Counted from the stretch's first letter, positions 1 to 9,546 are shown. The stretch is DNA of 64,000 nt from Phycisphaerae bacterium (GCA_027078365.1 JALWYQ010000037.1:43143-107142); one strand, 5' to 3'. Notes: a model not told the origin generated them from the sequence alone. Numbers and translations are program-made.

Positions 1-578
1 AAATAGCTCTTATGAAGCGAATGCTCTGAGCTATCGCTGTAGTCGTTGTAGCTGTTGAATTGTCTGAATCTTGCTGAGTTGTGGCTGAAGTGATAATACC
101 TGTTTGGATTTGCAACTCTTATCCAGCCACCGGTAGTTAAGTTTCCCCAGCTGTTGTTGTTTTGTAATGACTCTTTTGCTTCTGCTGTGTCTAGCTGACA
201 TGGACAGCTGTTAATCAATGCTTCGTTGACGTCTTTTTGTTGCATTCCTGTTAGCGACCACGCATAGCATGGTTGCAAATAATACTCTTCGCCATCATAG
301 TTTAAACATATAATTATGTCGTCAGGGATTTGAGCAGGATCTGTTCCTATGCTATTCCAATTATCATTAATCCAGTCGAGTAGTGTTTGGCCAGAGCCAT
401 CTTGGTTTGTTGCATCCATTCCTATGCCATCAAATTGAATCACATCATATGAGCCGGCTTTTGGAAATTGCAAAAGATAAATCATCTTGCGACAACTCTC
501 TAAATACTTCCACCCGTTACCTTCAAGGAAGTCTGCCGCTGTGCATGGAAACTCTTCTGACCAGTAGTAATTCTTCAT
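1..578 (-). CDS. Phage tail-region protein, cut by the window edge
   Basis: An open minus-strand frame starts with ATG at 578, two bases after the stop of the upstream tail gene, and stays open to position 1, so at least 192 residues of the N-terminal part are present. The start reads MKNYYWSEEF and the protein is rich in Trp, Asn and Tyr, with several Cys. I recognise no domain. Position and tight coupling to the gene at 581-1714 make a virion or tail-tip protein likely. The C-terminus lies outside the window. Confidence 0.6.
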   Translation of the reverse strand, partial: MKNYYWSEEFPCTAADFLEGNGWKYLESCRKMIYLLQFPKAGSYDVIQFDGIGMDATNQDGSGQTLLDWINDNWNSIGTDPAQIPDDIIICLNYDGEEYYLQPCYAWSLTGMQQKDVNEALINSCPCQLDTAEAKESLQNNNSWGNLTTGGWIRVANPNRYYHFSHNSARFRQFNSYNDYSDSSEHSLHKSY

Positions 579-580
579 GT

Positions 581-1714
581 CTAGTACGCCCTTGTGTCGC
601 TAATGACAGCTTTTATTCTTCTATCTTCTTCGTCCCAGCCAATAGATCTATGCTCTAGATCGCCTGTAAATGTTAGTGTTGGAGTTAGCCAATAGCGACC
701 TTGTGAATCTTTCCTCGCAGAAACAACTGCGCCTTCTAAAAACCAAGGAATGTACGGCCTAAAATCTGCAACAATGCCTTCTTCTCCGGCCGCTGAACCA
801 GCTGCAATAGCACCTTCCACTCGCAAAATAACATCTGTTTCAACCTCTGACCACAAATCATCGCTCGCAGTTGACGGTGAAATATCGACTGCATATCCTT
901 CGCCTGCTACATAGTCAGCGATGCATTCATACAGTACTGAGCCAACCAACACTTTCTGACCAGCTGTATAGTTTGTTCGTTCGTTTGCTCCTCCTTCATC
1001 TAAGATTGTGCCTGTTCCGCCGTCTGGCCATGTTGGATAACTGTTTTCTGCTGGAACGAATAAATATTGACTACGACCAGCTATTGTGTCGCCTTCAGGA
1101 ACATCTCCACTACCATCAGAAATTGTGTCGTATGATAAGCTTTGTTGTACTGTGAAAAAGTAAGTGTCATTTTCTCCGCCGCCACTGCTGCTTCCGCCAC
1201 CACCAAATCTAATAACCGCCCATTTCTCGCCGGTTCCATCTTCTTTGTATAAGATCTGCGCAGTTCCACTTTCTCCGCTCTCCAAAATATTTTCGCCGCT
1301 TTTAAGGTCTGCAAAGCTGTGAGCTTCGTCTATTATGTTAACCTTAACATTGCAAGTTCCGCTCGCCCACGCATGGCCTATCTTTCCAGCCGGTATTGAC
1401 TCTGCTAAAACTGCAAATTTACCCGCCGCCGTTGCGCTAGTGGGCGTGATGCAATTCAATACAGGGTTTTCCCTGAATTGTTTTGCTGCCGTAGCTGGGT
1501 CAAAGACAACGCCATCGATGGCAACTACTGCGAATGTTTGTAAATCTGCTCCTGTACTGTTTTTGACTAGGATTATGTTGTCGTTTAGAGACTCGCCTTT
1601 GATGCCAGTCTTGCCTTTCGATAGCTGCCAATCGTGTAGCATTTCGACTAACGCATTATATGTGCTTGCTGAGATCCGTAACTTGTCACCGGCTGTAACC
1701 TTGGCGTTGTTCAT
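581..1714 (-). CDS. Phage structural protein, tail region, unknown family
   Basis: A 377-residue protein starting at ATG 1714, placed 3 bases after the gene at 1718-2563. A flexible Gly/Ser linker (GGGGSSSGGGEN, about residues 172-183) separates an N-terminal half from a C-terminal beta-rich half. It has no signal peptide or membrane segment. The linker and the position downstream of the tape measure gene suggest a virion component such as a distal tail or baseplate protein. I do not recognise a named family. Confidence 0.6.
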   Translation of the reverse strand: MNNAKVTAGDKLRISASTYNALVEMLHDWQLSKGKTGIKGESLNDNIILVKNSTGADLQTFAVVAIDGVVFDPATAAKQFRENPVLNCITPTSATAAGKFAVLAESIPAGKIGHAWASGTCNVKVNIIDEAHSFADLKSGENILESGESGTAQILYKEDGTGEKWAVIRFGGGGSSSGGGENDTYFFTVQQSLSYDTISDGSGDVPEGDTIAGRSQYLFVPAENSYPTWPDGGTGTILDEGGANERTNYTAGQKVLVGSVLYECIADYVAGEGYAVDISPSTASDDLWSEVETDVILRVEGAIAAGSAAGEEGIVADFRPYIPWFLEGAVVSARKDSQGRYWLTPTLTFTGDLEHRSIGWDEEDRRIKAVISDTRAY

Positions 1715-1717
1715 CTT

Positions 1718-2563
1718 TTAGATTCCTAAATTGTTAAGATCGCCAGTTGGTAAAACCTGTTCGACATAAACAGCCATAGGTATCTTTTTAATCCTCTTAG
1801 CTGTCGCATCCTCTGCGTTCTCGTATTGGACCCAGAGGTAATCCCAGCCTTTTTTTTCGATTCCAGTAATATTGCCTACAGATAGACCTGTCGCGTTTGG
1901 CTTGCGAGAGAACTTAAATGTAATCTCCCAATCTGCGGCGTTGCCCCTTTTAGTTCCAGATGCGCCCTGAAACAACACCTCTCCCGCTGGAAAGCCCGCG
2001 AAGGTTGAGGAATTAACGCTACCAGTTAAGTCTGCCCATGTCGATTTTAGAGAATTGACTGTGGTGTCATCCATATAGTGTACTTCGCTAAAATTGTAGC
2101 TTGGTTTGGGCACATCAACCCCTTGAATATTATCGCCAGAAACTCCTATCGCTCGGTTGTGGTCCGGCGCTGTCTCGCCAGTTGGGGCATACTTGTTTAC
2201 AGTAGCAATACTTTGATTCACATGCTCGGTATGTCCGCCAGTATCAAACTGGTAAACACTGTTCCCTGCCGTTCTTTGTGTTTGGAAGCTGTATGTTACC
2301 GTTCCTTCCCAGATTGCCCGTGTTCCATTCTCATCCACAAAAACATCTTCTATCTGTCGAGACTGTCTTGGTACGTCAGAACCGCCAATAGGCCATGTTT
2401 CAGGGCTGGTTGCAAGCAATGCAGCGTGCGCAGCGTCTTCTAGGTCTTGAAATGTGTCGGATTCGCCCTTAATACCCTGCAAAATATAGCTAATGGTGGC
2501 ACTTTTGCTCACGCCATCGATGATATTGCGACCATTTATCTTTTCTGTGCATGTAACTGACAT
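1718..2563 (-). CDS. Phage tail-region protein, unknown family
   Basis: A 281-residue soluble protein immediately downstream of the tape measure gene, with ATG at 2563. Composition is beta-rich (many Thr, Val, Ser) without a signal peptide or membrane helices. In siphovirus gene order this slot usually holds distal tail or tail-tip proteins. No motif I know is visible, so only the positional assignment is offered. Confidence 0.6.
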   Translation of the reverse strand: MSVTCTEKINGRNIIDGVSKSATISYILQGIKGESDTFQDLEDAAHAALLATSPETWPIGGSDVPRQSRQIEDVFVDENGTRAIWEGTVTYSFQTQRTAGNSVYQFDTGGHTEHVNQSIATVNKYAPTGETAPDHNRAIGVSGDNIQGVDVPKPSYNFSEVHYMDDTTVNSLKSTWADLTGSVNSSTFAGFPAGEVLFQGASGTKRGNAADWEITFKFSRKPNATGLSVGNITGIEKKGWDYLWVQYENAEDATAKRIKKIPMAVYVEQVLPTGDLNNLGI

Positions 2564-2578
2564 CTATTAACCTCTTTC

Positions 2579-4504
2579 TTACGCAGTAAATGTCATACCG
2601 CTCTGATCACCCCAACTGGTCTGCAGCCCTTTAATAATTCGCCTTGTATTGTCTGCGGTTTCTCTTGTTGCCTGGGCTATTTTATTGACTACATTGCCAG
2701 TCCCTAAACCTGAGACAGCGTATGCAGAGAATGTTCCAGACGTTGATGTACTCTGTTGCAATGCTTTTATGCCTTTCAAGGCGTTTGCGATAGCGTCTGC
2801 AACACTAGCAGTAGCATTGCCGCCTGCGCCGAGATCGGCATTGACATTTACGCCAGTCTTTTTCGTGTCCTTTGACTTCTTAATGAGCTCTGCGTATTCC
2901 TTTTTTGCCTTTTCGACATCTTTTTGGGCATTATCAATTGCTTCTGTGCTAACGTTAACCATCTTGTCTATAAGCTTTTTGTTCGCCTCCGTTAGCTCAT
3001 CTATGCTCTCTTGTTTGTTGATTTTAGAGTCCGTTCCCATGTCGACTCTGTGTTTTGCTTTCCGATCTTCGATTTCAATCTTTTTGTATGCCAGCCTTTT
3101 TTCTTTATCGCTCATAAGAGAATGACTGACTGCAAACCTTTTTCTCTCCGACTCATTATCGATGTCTATTTTCTTCTGAATGCCTGCTGTTATCGCCGCC
3201 GTTGCCTTGAACTTATTCTTAATCACGTCAATCATGGTTAGCGTGGTAATCATTCCTTCTTTAAATCGATCTACGAAATCAAGGATTGCGGTATTGAACG
3301 TTTTCACAATTGCCGCAGATCCCTTTGCCCATTCCAATTTCATGACCGCCCAGAACACCTTTGCTGCACCAAGAACATCGCCGCCTGTCAACAACACTTT
3401 AATCGCATCCATAGCATCTTTCACATCACTGCTGATGCCTGAAAACGTATCACCTATAATCTTTGATGCCTTTGCAGCAATGTTTGTTGTTGCACCAAAT
3501 GCAACACCTAGTGCTGCCACCAGACCAATCGCAATACCTATTGGAGAGGCTATCGCCGCAAATGCTGCCGTAAATGCCGCACCAACCCCAGAAACAACTG
3601 TGACTAGCGCACCAAGGGTAGCTCCAACACCCGAAATAATACCTCCAAGAACCACGAGTGATGCACCTGCCGCAACAACCCCCACGGCAATTTTAGCAAA
3701 AGACACCACTAAGCCCCTGTTTTTCTTTATCCACTTGTCAAATAAGACCAGAACGCTCGTTGTCTTGTCTACGATTTTTTCAATCGCTGGTGCCAAGACT
3801 GCACCAACGTTGAACCCAACGACCTTGCTTACTCTAGACAACCTGCCAAAGGCGTCCGTCAGGTTTTCTGCTGCCCTTGCGTCTGTAGCACTGATGATCA
3901 AGTCTAAAGCTTTCGCTTCTTCTTTTAATTTCTTGATGCCGCTGGCACCGTTCATCATCATTGGCAGCAATGCCGTTCCAGACCTGCCCAATAGAGTCAT
4001 CGCTATCGCTGCCCTTTTGGTTGGGTCTTCTATTTTTGAGATTTTATCAGCAATTAGCATAAATTGCTTCTCTGGACTTAAACCGTTGAGATCTTTAAAG
4101 GTTAGTCCAAGATCTTTAAATGCGTCTACCTGTGTGCTTAATCCCCTGCCAGCATCATAGATGCTTCGTTGCATCTTCTTGAACCCGTTTTCAAATGCCG
4201 AAAATTCAACGCCACTTTGTTGTGCAGCGAACTTCAACGCAGATAACGATTCAACCGACACACCCGTTCTCTTTGACATCTTCGCCAGTGAATCGCCCAT
4301 CTTAGAAAATGACCTTACTGCCAAGGCGAATGGGGCTGACATCGCTGCACCAACGGCGGTCATCTTCATCCCAATCTGTGTAACGTTCGCCCCAAATCTT
4401 CTCAGCTTACGCTCCGCAATCTTCATGCCGCGGACTAATGGGCTTGAGTCTGCGTAGATTGACACATACGCCTTGCCTGCCTTTATACCACCACTTTTTG
4501 ACAT
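2579..4504 (-). CDS. Tape measure protein
   Basis: A 641-residue protein that would set tail length and help DNA entry. Residues about 40-160 match the usual tape-measure N-terminal region (helical, with the motif KRTGVSVESL). A long Ala/Gly/Val-rich hydrophobic stretch follows, then a Lys/Glu-rich helical region. I chose ATG 4504 (MSKSGG), which has GAGGG about 8 bases upstream, over the in-frame TTG at 4519. It directly follows the frameshifted assembly-chaperone pair, the invariant order in long-tailed phages. Confidence 0.85.
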   Translation of the reverse strand: MSKSGGIKAGKAYVSIYADSSPLVRGMKIAERKLRRFGANVTQIGMKMTAVGAAMSAPFALAVRSFSKMGDSLAKMSKRTGVSVESLSALKFAAQQSGVEFSAFENGFKKMQRSIYDAGRGLSTQVDAFKDLGLTFKDLNGLSPEKQFMLIADKISKIEDPTKRAAIAMTLLGRSGTALLPMMMNGASGIKKLKEEAKALDLIISATDARAAENLTDAFGRLSRVSKVVGFNVGAVLAPAIEKIVDKTTSVLVLFDKWIKKNRGLVVSFAKIAVGVVAAGASLVVLGGIISGVGATLGALVTVVSGVGAAFTAAFAAIASPIGIAIGLVAALGVAFGATTNIAAKASKIIGDTFSGISSDVKDAMDAIKVLLTGGDVLGAAKVFWAVMKLEWAKGSAAIVKTFNTAILDFVDRFKEGMITTLTMIDVIKNKFKATAAITAGIQKKIDIDNESERKRFAVSHSLMSDKEKRLAYKKIEIEDRKAKHRVDMGTDSKINKQESIDELTEANKKLIDKMVNVSTEAIDNAQKDVEKAKKEYAELIKKSKDTKKTGVNVNADLGAGGNATASVADAIANALKGIKALQQSTSTSGTFSAYAVSGLGTGNVVNKIAQATRETADNTRRIIKGLQTSWGDQSGMTFTA

Positions 4505-4505
4505 A

Positions 4506-4798
4506 TTAAAAACCCTCAAACGCTTTCTTTAAATCGCTAACATTCTCGCTTGTAATAAGAATCGCATCGCTTTTCTTTTCCATGTATGGATTAAAATCGC
4601 TAGGCTGTTTTGCTTTATCAGACTTATCAAAACAAGTGCGATTGTAAAGCAACGCCATTAACGTTGACGATCTCGACCAAGCATCCTCTCGGACGCCATC
4701 AGCCATCCAAACTAATTCGCTTAGTTTGAATGGTGATGGGTCAATTCCGACTATACCTGCGAGCTTGTAAATTAGCTCCCAAAGGCTTGGTTGACGAC
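4506..4798 (-). CDS. Tail assembly chaperone, -1 frame extension (gpGT-like T part)
   Basis: An open frame without its own good start overlaps the end of the chaperone gene at 4772-5206 in the -1 frame. Useful sequence begins at about SLWELIYKLAGIVG and ends EGF two bases before the tape measure ATG. In lambda and many other siphoviruses the gene before the tape measure is extended by a programmed -1 frameshift, and this arrangement fits. Slippage could occur at the run CAAAAAG (minus strand, near 4798-4804) or at the TTTGGG just before the stop. Neither is a textbook heptamer. Confidence 0.6.
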
Positions 4799-5206
4799 TT
4801 TTTGACCGTCCAGGGCGTTCGCCTCTTCTTCCGCCCTCTTCACTGCCAGCGTGATCACTTCTGCACTCTTCTCGATGATCTTGGCGCGATCCATCCGACC
4901 GCACCCTCGGAAAAAATCCAGTAGCTCCTCGACAAAGGCGGTCTGCATGTCCATTATCGCAGAACCACCCAAAGCCTCGCCAAACTGCGCATCTGTAATG
5001 TTTGCTTTGTCTGCTTGATCTTTAACCAAGCAATAAACAACGTCGCATAACAACACAACATCTGTCGCCAGTCTAGTGGCGAGTGGAGGGTCTCCCGACT
5101 CTATGTCTAGGAGATCGATGCCAAGCAAAGACTTAACCCTCTTTACTGCGCCAATGTTAATACTGATGTTCCATTGATTGCCTTTAAAGTCTGCAAATCT
5201 CTTCAT
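4772..5206 (-). CDS. Tail assembly chaperone (gpG-like)
   Basis: A 144-residue soluble helical protein starting MKRFADFKGN, located between the tail tube gene and the tape measure gene. Such proteins coat the tape measure during tail assembly and are not kept in the virion. The C-terminal 27 bases overlap a second frame that continues to the tape measure start, consistent with a gpG/gpGT frameshift pair. Identification rests on position, size and the overlapping frame, not on a sequence motif. Confidence 0.65.
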   Translation of the reverse strand: MKRFADFKGNQWNISINIGAVKRVKSLLGIDLLDIESGDPPLATRLATDVVLLCDVVYCLVKDQADKANITDAQFGEALGGSAIMDMQTAFVEELLDFFRGCGRMDRAKIIEKSAEVITLAVKRAEEEANALDGQKVVNQAFGS

Positions 5207-5237
5207 CTCAATCTCTTTCGGTGTTAATTATGTTCGC

Positions 5238-5672
5238 TTACTCTGACACTGATACCCACTCTGTAAAGCTTGATAGCTTAACAGATACAGACACCTTGAT
5301 TGCTTCTGTTAATGATTCGTTTCTTGAGAAGTTTGTAACTGCCCAGTCGCCGCTTGGACCTTCCGAACCAGCAACACCAGTAGCACCTGTGAGGAAAGAC
5401 ATTGCAATATCTTCGTTCGCCAAGAATGCGTTCTTGATCGTTGTAAAGTTTGCATCGTTTTCTTTCCAAACCATCTCAAATTCTGCCGAGGCAGATTTTA
5501 GTGTTGGAGCGGTTGCTGCCCAACCAGAATTGCCTCTTGTTGTGATGTCTGCCTCGCCAGTCTCTAGCGTTAATGTAACGTCTCTAATGTTTGTTAGCTC
5601 AGTTGATGGTGTTGAGCCGGCTGTTCCGATGTATGCTTTGGCGTTCATACCTAACTTGAAGTTTGCTGACAT
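5238..5672 (-). CDS. Major tail tube protein
   Basis: A 144-residue protein with the features of siphovirus tail tube subunits: an N-terminal KAYIGT segment, the acidic LETGEADITTRGNSG segment near residues 35-50, and alternating beta strands to the C-terminus. It would polymerise into the non-contractile tube around the tape measure. It sits between the tail completion genes and the assembly chaperone, the expected order. A separate short frame at 5278-5469 is a shadow. Confidence 0.75.
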   Translation of the reverse strand: MSANFKLGMNAKAYIGTAGSTPSTELTNIRDVTLTLETGEADITTRGNSGWAATAPTLKSASAEFEMVWKENDANFTTIKNAFLANEDIAMSFLTGATGVAGSEGPSGDWAVTNFSRNESLTEAIKVSVSVKLSSFTEWVSVSE

Positions 5673-5687
5673 GTTTATGTCTCCTAT

Positions 5688-6140
5688 TTATCGAATGCTA
5701 TTTTTCCACATTGCCGGCAATTGCGGCAGGTTCTTTTTTAATGCCGGAGCCATGTAGGGCCGCGCGGCAACGTTGATTCTTTTCTTAACGCTTTTTCGTT
5801 TTGATCTATCCCAGAAATGTGCGGTTGTGTTTCCGCCATATTCTAAGACCGATGGAATGTCGTCTCCCGACTTTCCGTTTAACTTCATTGGCCCAACAAC
5901 AATCAATCTTTCACTGGGGTCATAGCCAAATAAGATAAACTTCTTTAAGAACCCAGTTCTATTGGTTGGTGGGCTTCCCGGCTTGCTGCCTTTCTTGCGC
6001 CGCCTGATGCTAGATTTAGCTGACGTTCTGACGTATGCACCGAACCGGCTTAATACTCGCCTTGTCGCCTTGTCGGCTGCGCTAACAACTCGCAGCTGAT
6101 CAAAAAACATTGCATCAAATCTAAACATGCCCTTTGCCAT
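5688..6140 (-). CDS. HK97 gp10-like tail completion protein
   Basis: A 150-residue basic protein. The segment YVRTSAKSSIRRRKKGSK, followed by a PPTNRTG turn and a C-terminal ARPYMAPAL, is typical of HK97 gp10-like proteins, which sit at the head-proximal end of the tail. The start codon overlaps the last base of the upstream gene at 6140. The order completion, tube, chaperone, tape measure supports the call. Confidence 0.7.
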   Translation of the reverse strand: MAKGMFRFDAMFFDQLRVVSAADKATRRVLSRFGAYVRTSAKSSIRRRKKGSKPGSPPTNRTGFLKKFILFGYDPSERLIVVGPMKLNGKSGDDIPSVLEYGGNTTAHFWDRSKRKSVKKRINVAARPYMAPALKKNLPQLPAMWKNSIR

Positions 6141-6556
6141 TATTCAATCGCCGTATAAGTGACGGTTAACAGGGAAGTAAACACTAGCTGGCTAGCCAAA
6201 TGATCCCGGTCATAAACCGGATTACGCTCAGTTTTTACCCAGATCGCAGAGCCAAGAACCCGATTACTCCTGATTAAGTCTGATATTTCAGTAACCAGCT
6301 GAATCAATGGCTCAACTTCAGAGTCCACCGCACTAGACACCTTTTTCTGGATGCCGACCTCAATGGAGTACGACGTCTCAACCTCAGAGCGGTTTGCTAG
6401 CTCCTGCTCCATCGATGCCGGCACAACCGCAATCTTGACGCCTGATAGATCCTCTAGCGAAAACTTAGGCATCACCGACCTCTGGGCGACTATCTCCTGA
6501 GATAATGTCGCCGAGTTTATGAGGTCTGTTAGGTTGTCTGCTATTGTTAGGATCAT
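6140..6556 (-). CDS. Phage tail terminator or minor tail protein (gpU position)
   Basis: A 138-residue alpha/beta protein with no signal or membrane segment, start ATG 6556. It lies just before the HK97 gp10-like gene and just after the SGNH virion gene. Tail terminators of gpU/gp17 type have this size and position. The sequence itself gives no decisive motif, so this is a positional call. Confidence 0.5.
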   Translation of the reverse strand: MILTIADNLTDLINSATLSQEIVAQRSVMPKFSLEDLSGVKIAVVPASMEQELANRSEVETSYSIEVGIQKKVSSAVDSEVEPLIQLVTEISDLIRSNRVLGSAIWVKTERNPVYDRDHLASQLVFTSLLTVTYTAIE

Positions 6557-6557
6557 G

Positions 6558-8465
6558 TTATGCCATTCTCCCTGCTGGTATGCCTGAGAAGTTATTGCCG
6601 AAATTGTCTAATGGGTCTCCGCCAATATAATTGTTCTCGTAAGCTGTTGCTATTTTATTAGCAATCCAATTATCTCCATCAGGCGTTGATGGATGTGTCC
6701 AGTCTGATTGATACAATGATATTGGAAAATCCCAACAATCAACAAAAGGAATCTTATGTATAGTTGACAATTCAGCTAAAGAATAGTTCAACTTCGTAAG
6801 TGCCTCTTCTTGCAAATTAAACCTATCAATGTCTTGATCGACACCTTCTATGCTGTATTTTGGGTATGGTATTGTTCCACACAACACAACATCATTACTG
6901 TGCTTCATAGCATCGCTTTGCCCGACAACTTTGGTAAACATAGCCTTGCCAGCCATCATTGATATTGCCCCAAATACTCTTGATGCCAATTCTTCTGGTC
7001 TTGGACTTAAATCATTGTCTAGTATCGCAGCTATATCGTTAAGTCCAGGACCGTTTACGAATACTATAATACAGTCTTGGTACAACCAAATGAAGCCATG
7101 ATCAGAATCGTATCTATCCTTTATCGACGTACATGCACCAGTAGAATCTATCAAAACCGCAGACCCTGTTCTTCCGCCGTTAACAACATACCTGCGTTCT
7201 GTAAACGCATTGCCAATTGCATGCCCAACATGATTCAATTTGGCTCCAGAATCAGGACTTGTTGTTCTAAACGTAGATGTGAAACTGTCTCCTACAACTA
7301 CAACAGGTTTTTTTGCAACCACTAGTTTGTCTATTGATGCAGTAGCAGCTGATGAATTATTTATTTCTACTAATTTTCCAACTGATGTTAAATTAGAATA
7401 TTTTATTGTTAGGTTTGTCTCGTCGCCAAGCAGTATATGTTTAGGGTCGGTTATTCCTTGAGGCCCCTGACACTCATGGTAATTTACATACATACAAGAG
7501 AAGCCACGTGTACCAGAATCTCCATCTGCGTGCTTAAACAAATCTATATCTAATATCTCGTTGTCTGCAATGCTTTGGACGTGAGTTGCTGGTGGGCTTG
7601 CAGTTAAACCTCTATAACTTGACAATGTTCCTGTCCCTGCACCTCCGCTATAATCTATGACGTATTTAACAAGGTGTCCATCCCCATATGCGCTGTCACC
7701 ACCAGGTAGGCTCTTGATTGAAATTTCTAGTTTTTCACCTAAAGGAACAGTTACTCCCTCTAGGAATATATGGTAAGATTCATCGTAATCAAGCGTAGGA
7801 ATAAAATTTAAACCAGACATATTGACTGAATCTAATTCATACAATATCTTGTCGGTAGTCTGTATTTTAGCGCCTATAAAAAATATTTTATCGTCTATGT
7901 CAGAATTTACTGTCCCGGTGTATATATAATCATCAACGGTTGTGCCTAAATCTCCATCATAAGAATTTCCAGCAATTAAACCAGTCCCACCTCCAGTAGT
8001 AGAATAGTCGCACACTAAGTAACAAGGTGCTGCTTCTGGGTCAGTTGCAGTGTCTGTATCCGTCTCTATACAACAACCCAAAACATCCCCTTCTTGAATT
8101 TCTATACCTAACGACGATACATCAATCGAGAAATTAATTCTTTTACTTGCTGGCACTACATCTATCACGGCATCATGTACGAGGTTGGTTATATCAGTAT
8201 CACTTCTAAGTTTTAATTTATCATAAGTTGTTCCTGTGCCATCAAAATACCCAATCTTCAACTTAGCTTTTGTTACATTAGCACCAGCAGTAGTCCTGTT
8301 CACAAGTATTGATGCCGAAAACTCAGTCAATGTTCCTGCATGTTTACAACTCAGTCTTTTGTCAAACCACGTTGTATTACATGCCACCAAACCTCCGCCT
8401 GAGCCAGACGGCATTCTGCCTATCCCTGCTACATTTAAATTTAAAGGTGTATTATCATAAGCCAT
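6558..8465 (-). CDS. Virion-associated SGNH/GDSL-family hydrolase
   Basis: A 635-residue protein with two parts. Residues 1 to about 380 are beta-rich, jelly-roll-like and rich in Gly/Asp/Thr. Residues about 388-600 carry SGNH blocks: GDSFTS (block I, Ser near 395), NGGRTGS (block II, near 430), NGPGLND (block III-like, near 470) and DWTHPS (block V, Asp and His near 585). Such enzymes remove acyl or other ester groups from surface polysaccharides, a plausible entry role. The location between head-completion and tail genes is unusual for a tail fibre. Catalytic residues appear intact. Confidence 0.7.
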   Translation of the reverse strand: MAYDNTPLNLNVAGIGRMPSGSGGGLVACNTTWFDKRLSCKHAGTLTEFSASILVNRTTAGANVTKAKLKIGYFDGTGTTYDKLKLRSDTDITNLVHDAVIDVVPASKRINFSIDVSSLGIEIQEGDVLGCCIETDTDTATDPEAAPCYLVCDYSTTGGGTGLIAGNSYDGDLGTTVDDYIYTGTVNSDIDDKIFFIGAKIQTTDKILYELDSVNMSGLNFIPTLDYDESYHIFLEGVTVPLGEKLEISIKSLPGGDSAYGDGHLVKYVIDYSGGAGTGTLSSYRGLTASPPATHVQSIADNEILDIDLFKHADGDSGTRGFSCMYVNYHECQGPQGITDPKHILLGDETNLTIKYSNLTSVGKLVEINNSSAATASIDKLVVAKKPVVVVGDSFTSTFRTTSPDSGAKLNHVGHAIGNAFTERRYVVNGGRTGSAVLIDSTGACTSIKDRYDSDHGFIWLYQDCIIVFVNGPGLNDIAAILDNDLSPRPEELASRVFGAISMMAGKAMFTKVVGQSDAMKHSNDVVLCGTIPYPKYSIEGVDQDIDRFNLQEEALTKLNYSLAELSTIHKIPFVDCWDFPISLYQSDWTHPSTPDGDNWIANKIATAYENNYIGGDPLDNFGNNFSGIPAGRMA

Positions 8466-8944
8466 TATATGTACCTCAACATTACTGTAGTGTTAGTTCC
8501 ACCTGCTGTTATGTAAGCAACGAGAAATTGTAGCCCTATCACATCGAACGCTGCAGTGCCTAGCACGCCATCCGTCCGAATCATCACGCCACTTTTGCCC
8601 ACATTCGCTATCTCGCTAACGTCTACGGCGTCGCACCAATATTCACTTCCGTTTTCTTCGGTCTTGTAAGAAACGCTTTTGGAAAACGCTAGCTTACATA
8701 TCTTTTGTAACGGTCCACCAAGCGAACCTCCATATAATTCAACTATTGGATTCGCTGAGGACGATGTTTTACACGCTACCATCACTTCATTAACAGTGGT
8801 GCTACCTCCCGCACCACCAATAACAAAAGCGTCCTCTGGAATTTCTTTAAGCTCGTAGAAATTCTGTGGAAGGTCGTCTGGGGCTGTAGTTTTCTTGATG
8901 GATATAAAATCTACTGATCTTGTCGCCATGACATTATCGCTCAT
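8465..8944 (-). CDS. Hypothetical phage structural protein
   Basis: A 159-residue soluble protein overlapping the SGNH gene by one base, so the two are probably co-translated. The sequence is Gly/Thr/Val-rich, with a TAGGTNTTV turn near the C-terminus resembling a beta-sandwich. It may be a partner or anchoring domain for the SGNH hydrolase. I do not recognise a family. Confidence 0.5.
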   Translation of the reverse strand: MSDNVMATRSVDFISIKKTTAPDDLPQNFYELKEIPEDAFVIGGAGGSTTVNEVMVACKTSSSANPIVELYGGSLGGPLQKICKLAFSKSVSYKTEENGSEYWCDAVDVSEIANVGKSGVMIRTDGVLGTAAFDVIGLQFLVAYITAGGTNTTVMLRYI

Positions 8945-8967
8945 ATTAAAAACCTTTCTGTTTGAGC

Positions 8968-9162
8968 CTATTTTCTAAGTAAAACCATTATTAGCCCAAC
9001 AATAAGAGAACTCATGAAAGCCAATAGAAACGTTACGATCCATGTTGGACGACCAAGTAATGTTTCGCGAATACCTTCAATGGCAAGCTTTATCTCGCTA
9101 ATCTCACCCTCAATATTTTTTATCCTTGCTTTATTCGATGCTCCCTGTGCACAATCGTCCAT
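8968..9162 (-). CDS. Small coiled-coil plus membrane-helix protein (XhlA-like)
   Basis: A 64-residue protein with a short helical coiled-coil region (NIEGEISEIKLAIEGI, residues about 17-33) followed by one C-terminal membrane helix (IVTFLLAFMSSLIVGLIMVL) and a basic tail. This layout matches XhlA/haemolysin-type holin accessory proteins. No endolysin is visible in the window, so a lysis role remains an inference from topology. Confidence 0.5.
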   Translation of the reverse strand: MDDCAQGASNKARIKNIEGEISEIKLAIEGIRETLLGRPTWIVTFLLAFMSSLIVGLIMVLLRK

Positions 9163-9171
9163 ACAATGCCT

Positions 9172-9546
9172 CTAGTTGTTAATTAATTTTGTGTGAATTC
9201 TTAAGCCTATTCCATACGAATCGCTAAACCTATAGCATCCGTCGCCAGCCAAATCCAAGACCTCATAGGTGGTTGTTTTTGAGCCGTCTGTAAGCTCGAT
9301 CTTATCGCCAACCTCCGGCTTAATCTCTTTGCCGTCCAGAACTAGGCTTGCTGCCGCAACAATCAAATCAACAACTTTGCCGGCAATGCTTGAGCCGTAA
9401 TCATCTGCTATGCTCAGGTCTGTTGACCCGAAAGTTGCGTTAATGATTACGCTATCATTACCACGGCTGTAAGTGACCGTTTGTGATGCAAAAGCTGACA
9501 TCTGATTTGCTAGCCAGTCAACGCCTGTTTTGATCATATCACTCAT
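9172..9546 (-). CDS. Head-tail joining protein (gpFII-like)
   Basis: A 124-residue beta-rich protein. The C-terminal half contains VGDKIELTDG and a conserved turn ending GIGLRIHTKL, as in small head-tail connector proteins. It follows the decoration protein gene after a strong hairpin. The call uses size, position and general resemblance. Confidence 0.5.
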   Translation of the reverse strand: MSDMIKTGVDWLANQMSAFASQTVTYSRGNDSVIINATFGSTDLSIADDYGSSIAGKVVDLIVAAASLVLDGKEIKPEVGDKIELTDGSKTTTYEVLDLAGDGCYRFSDSYGIGLRIHTKLINN

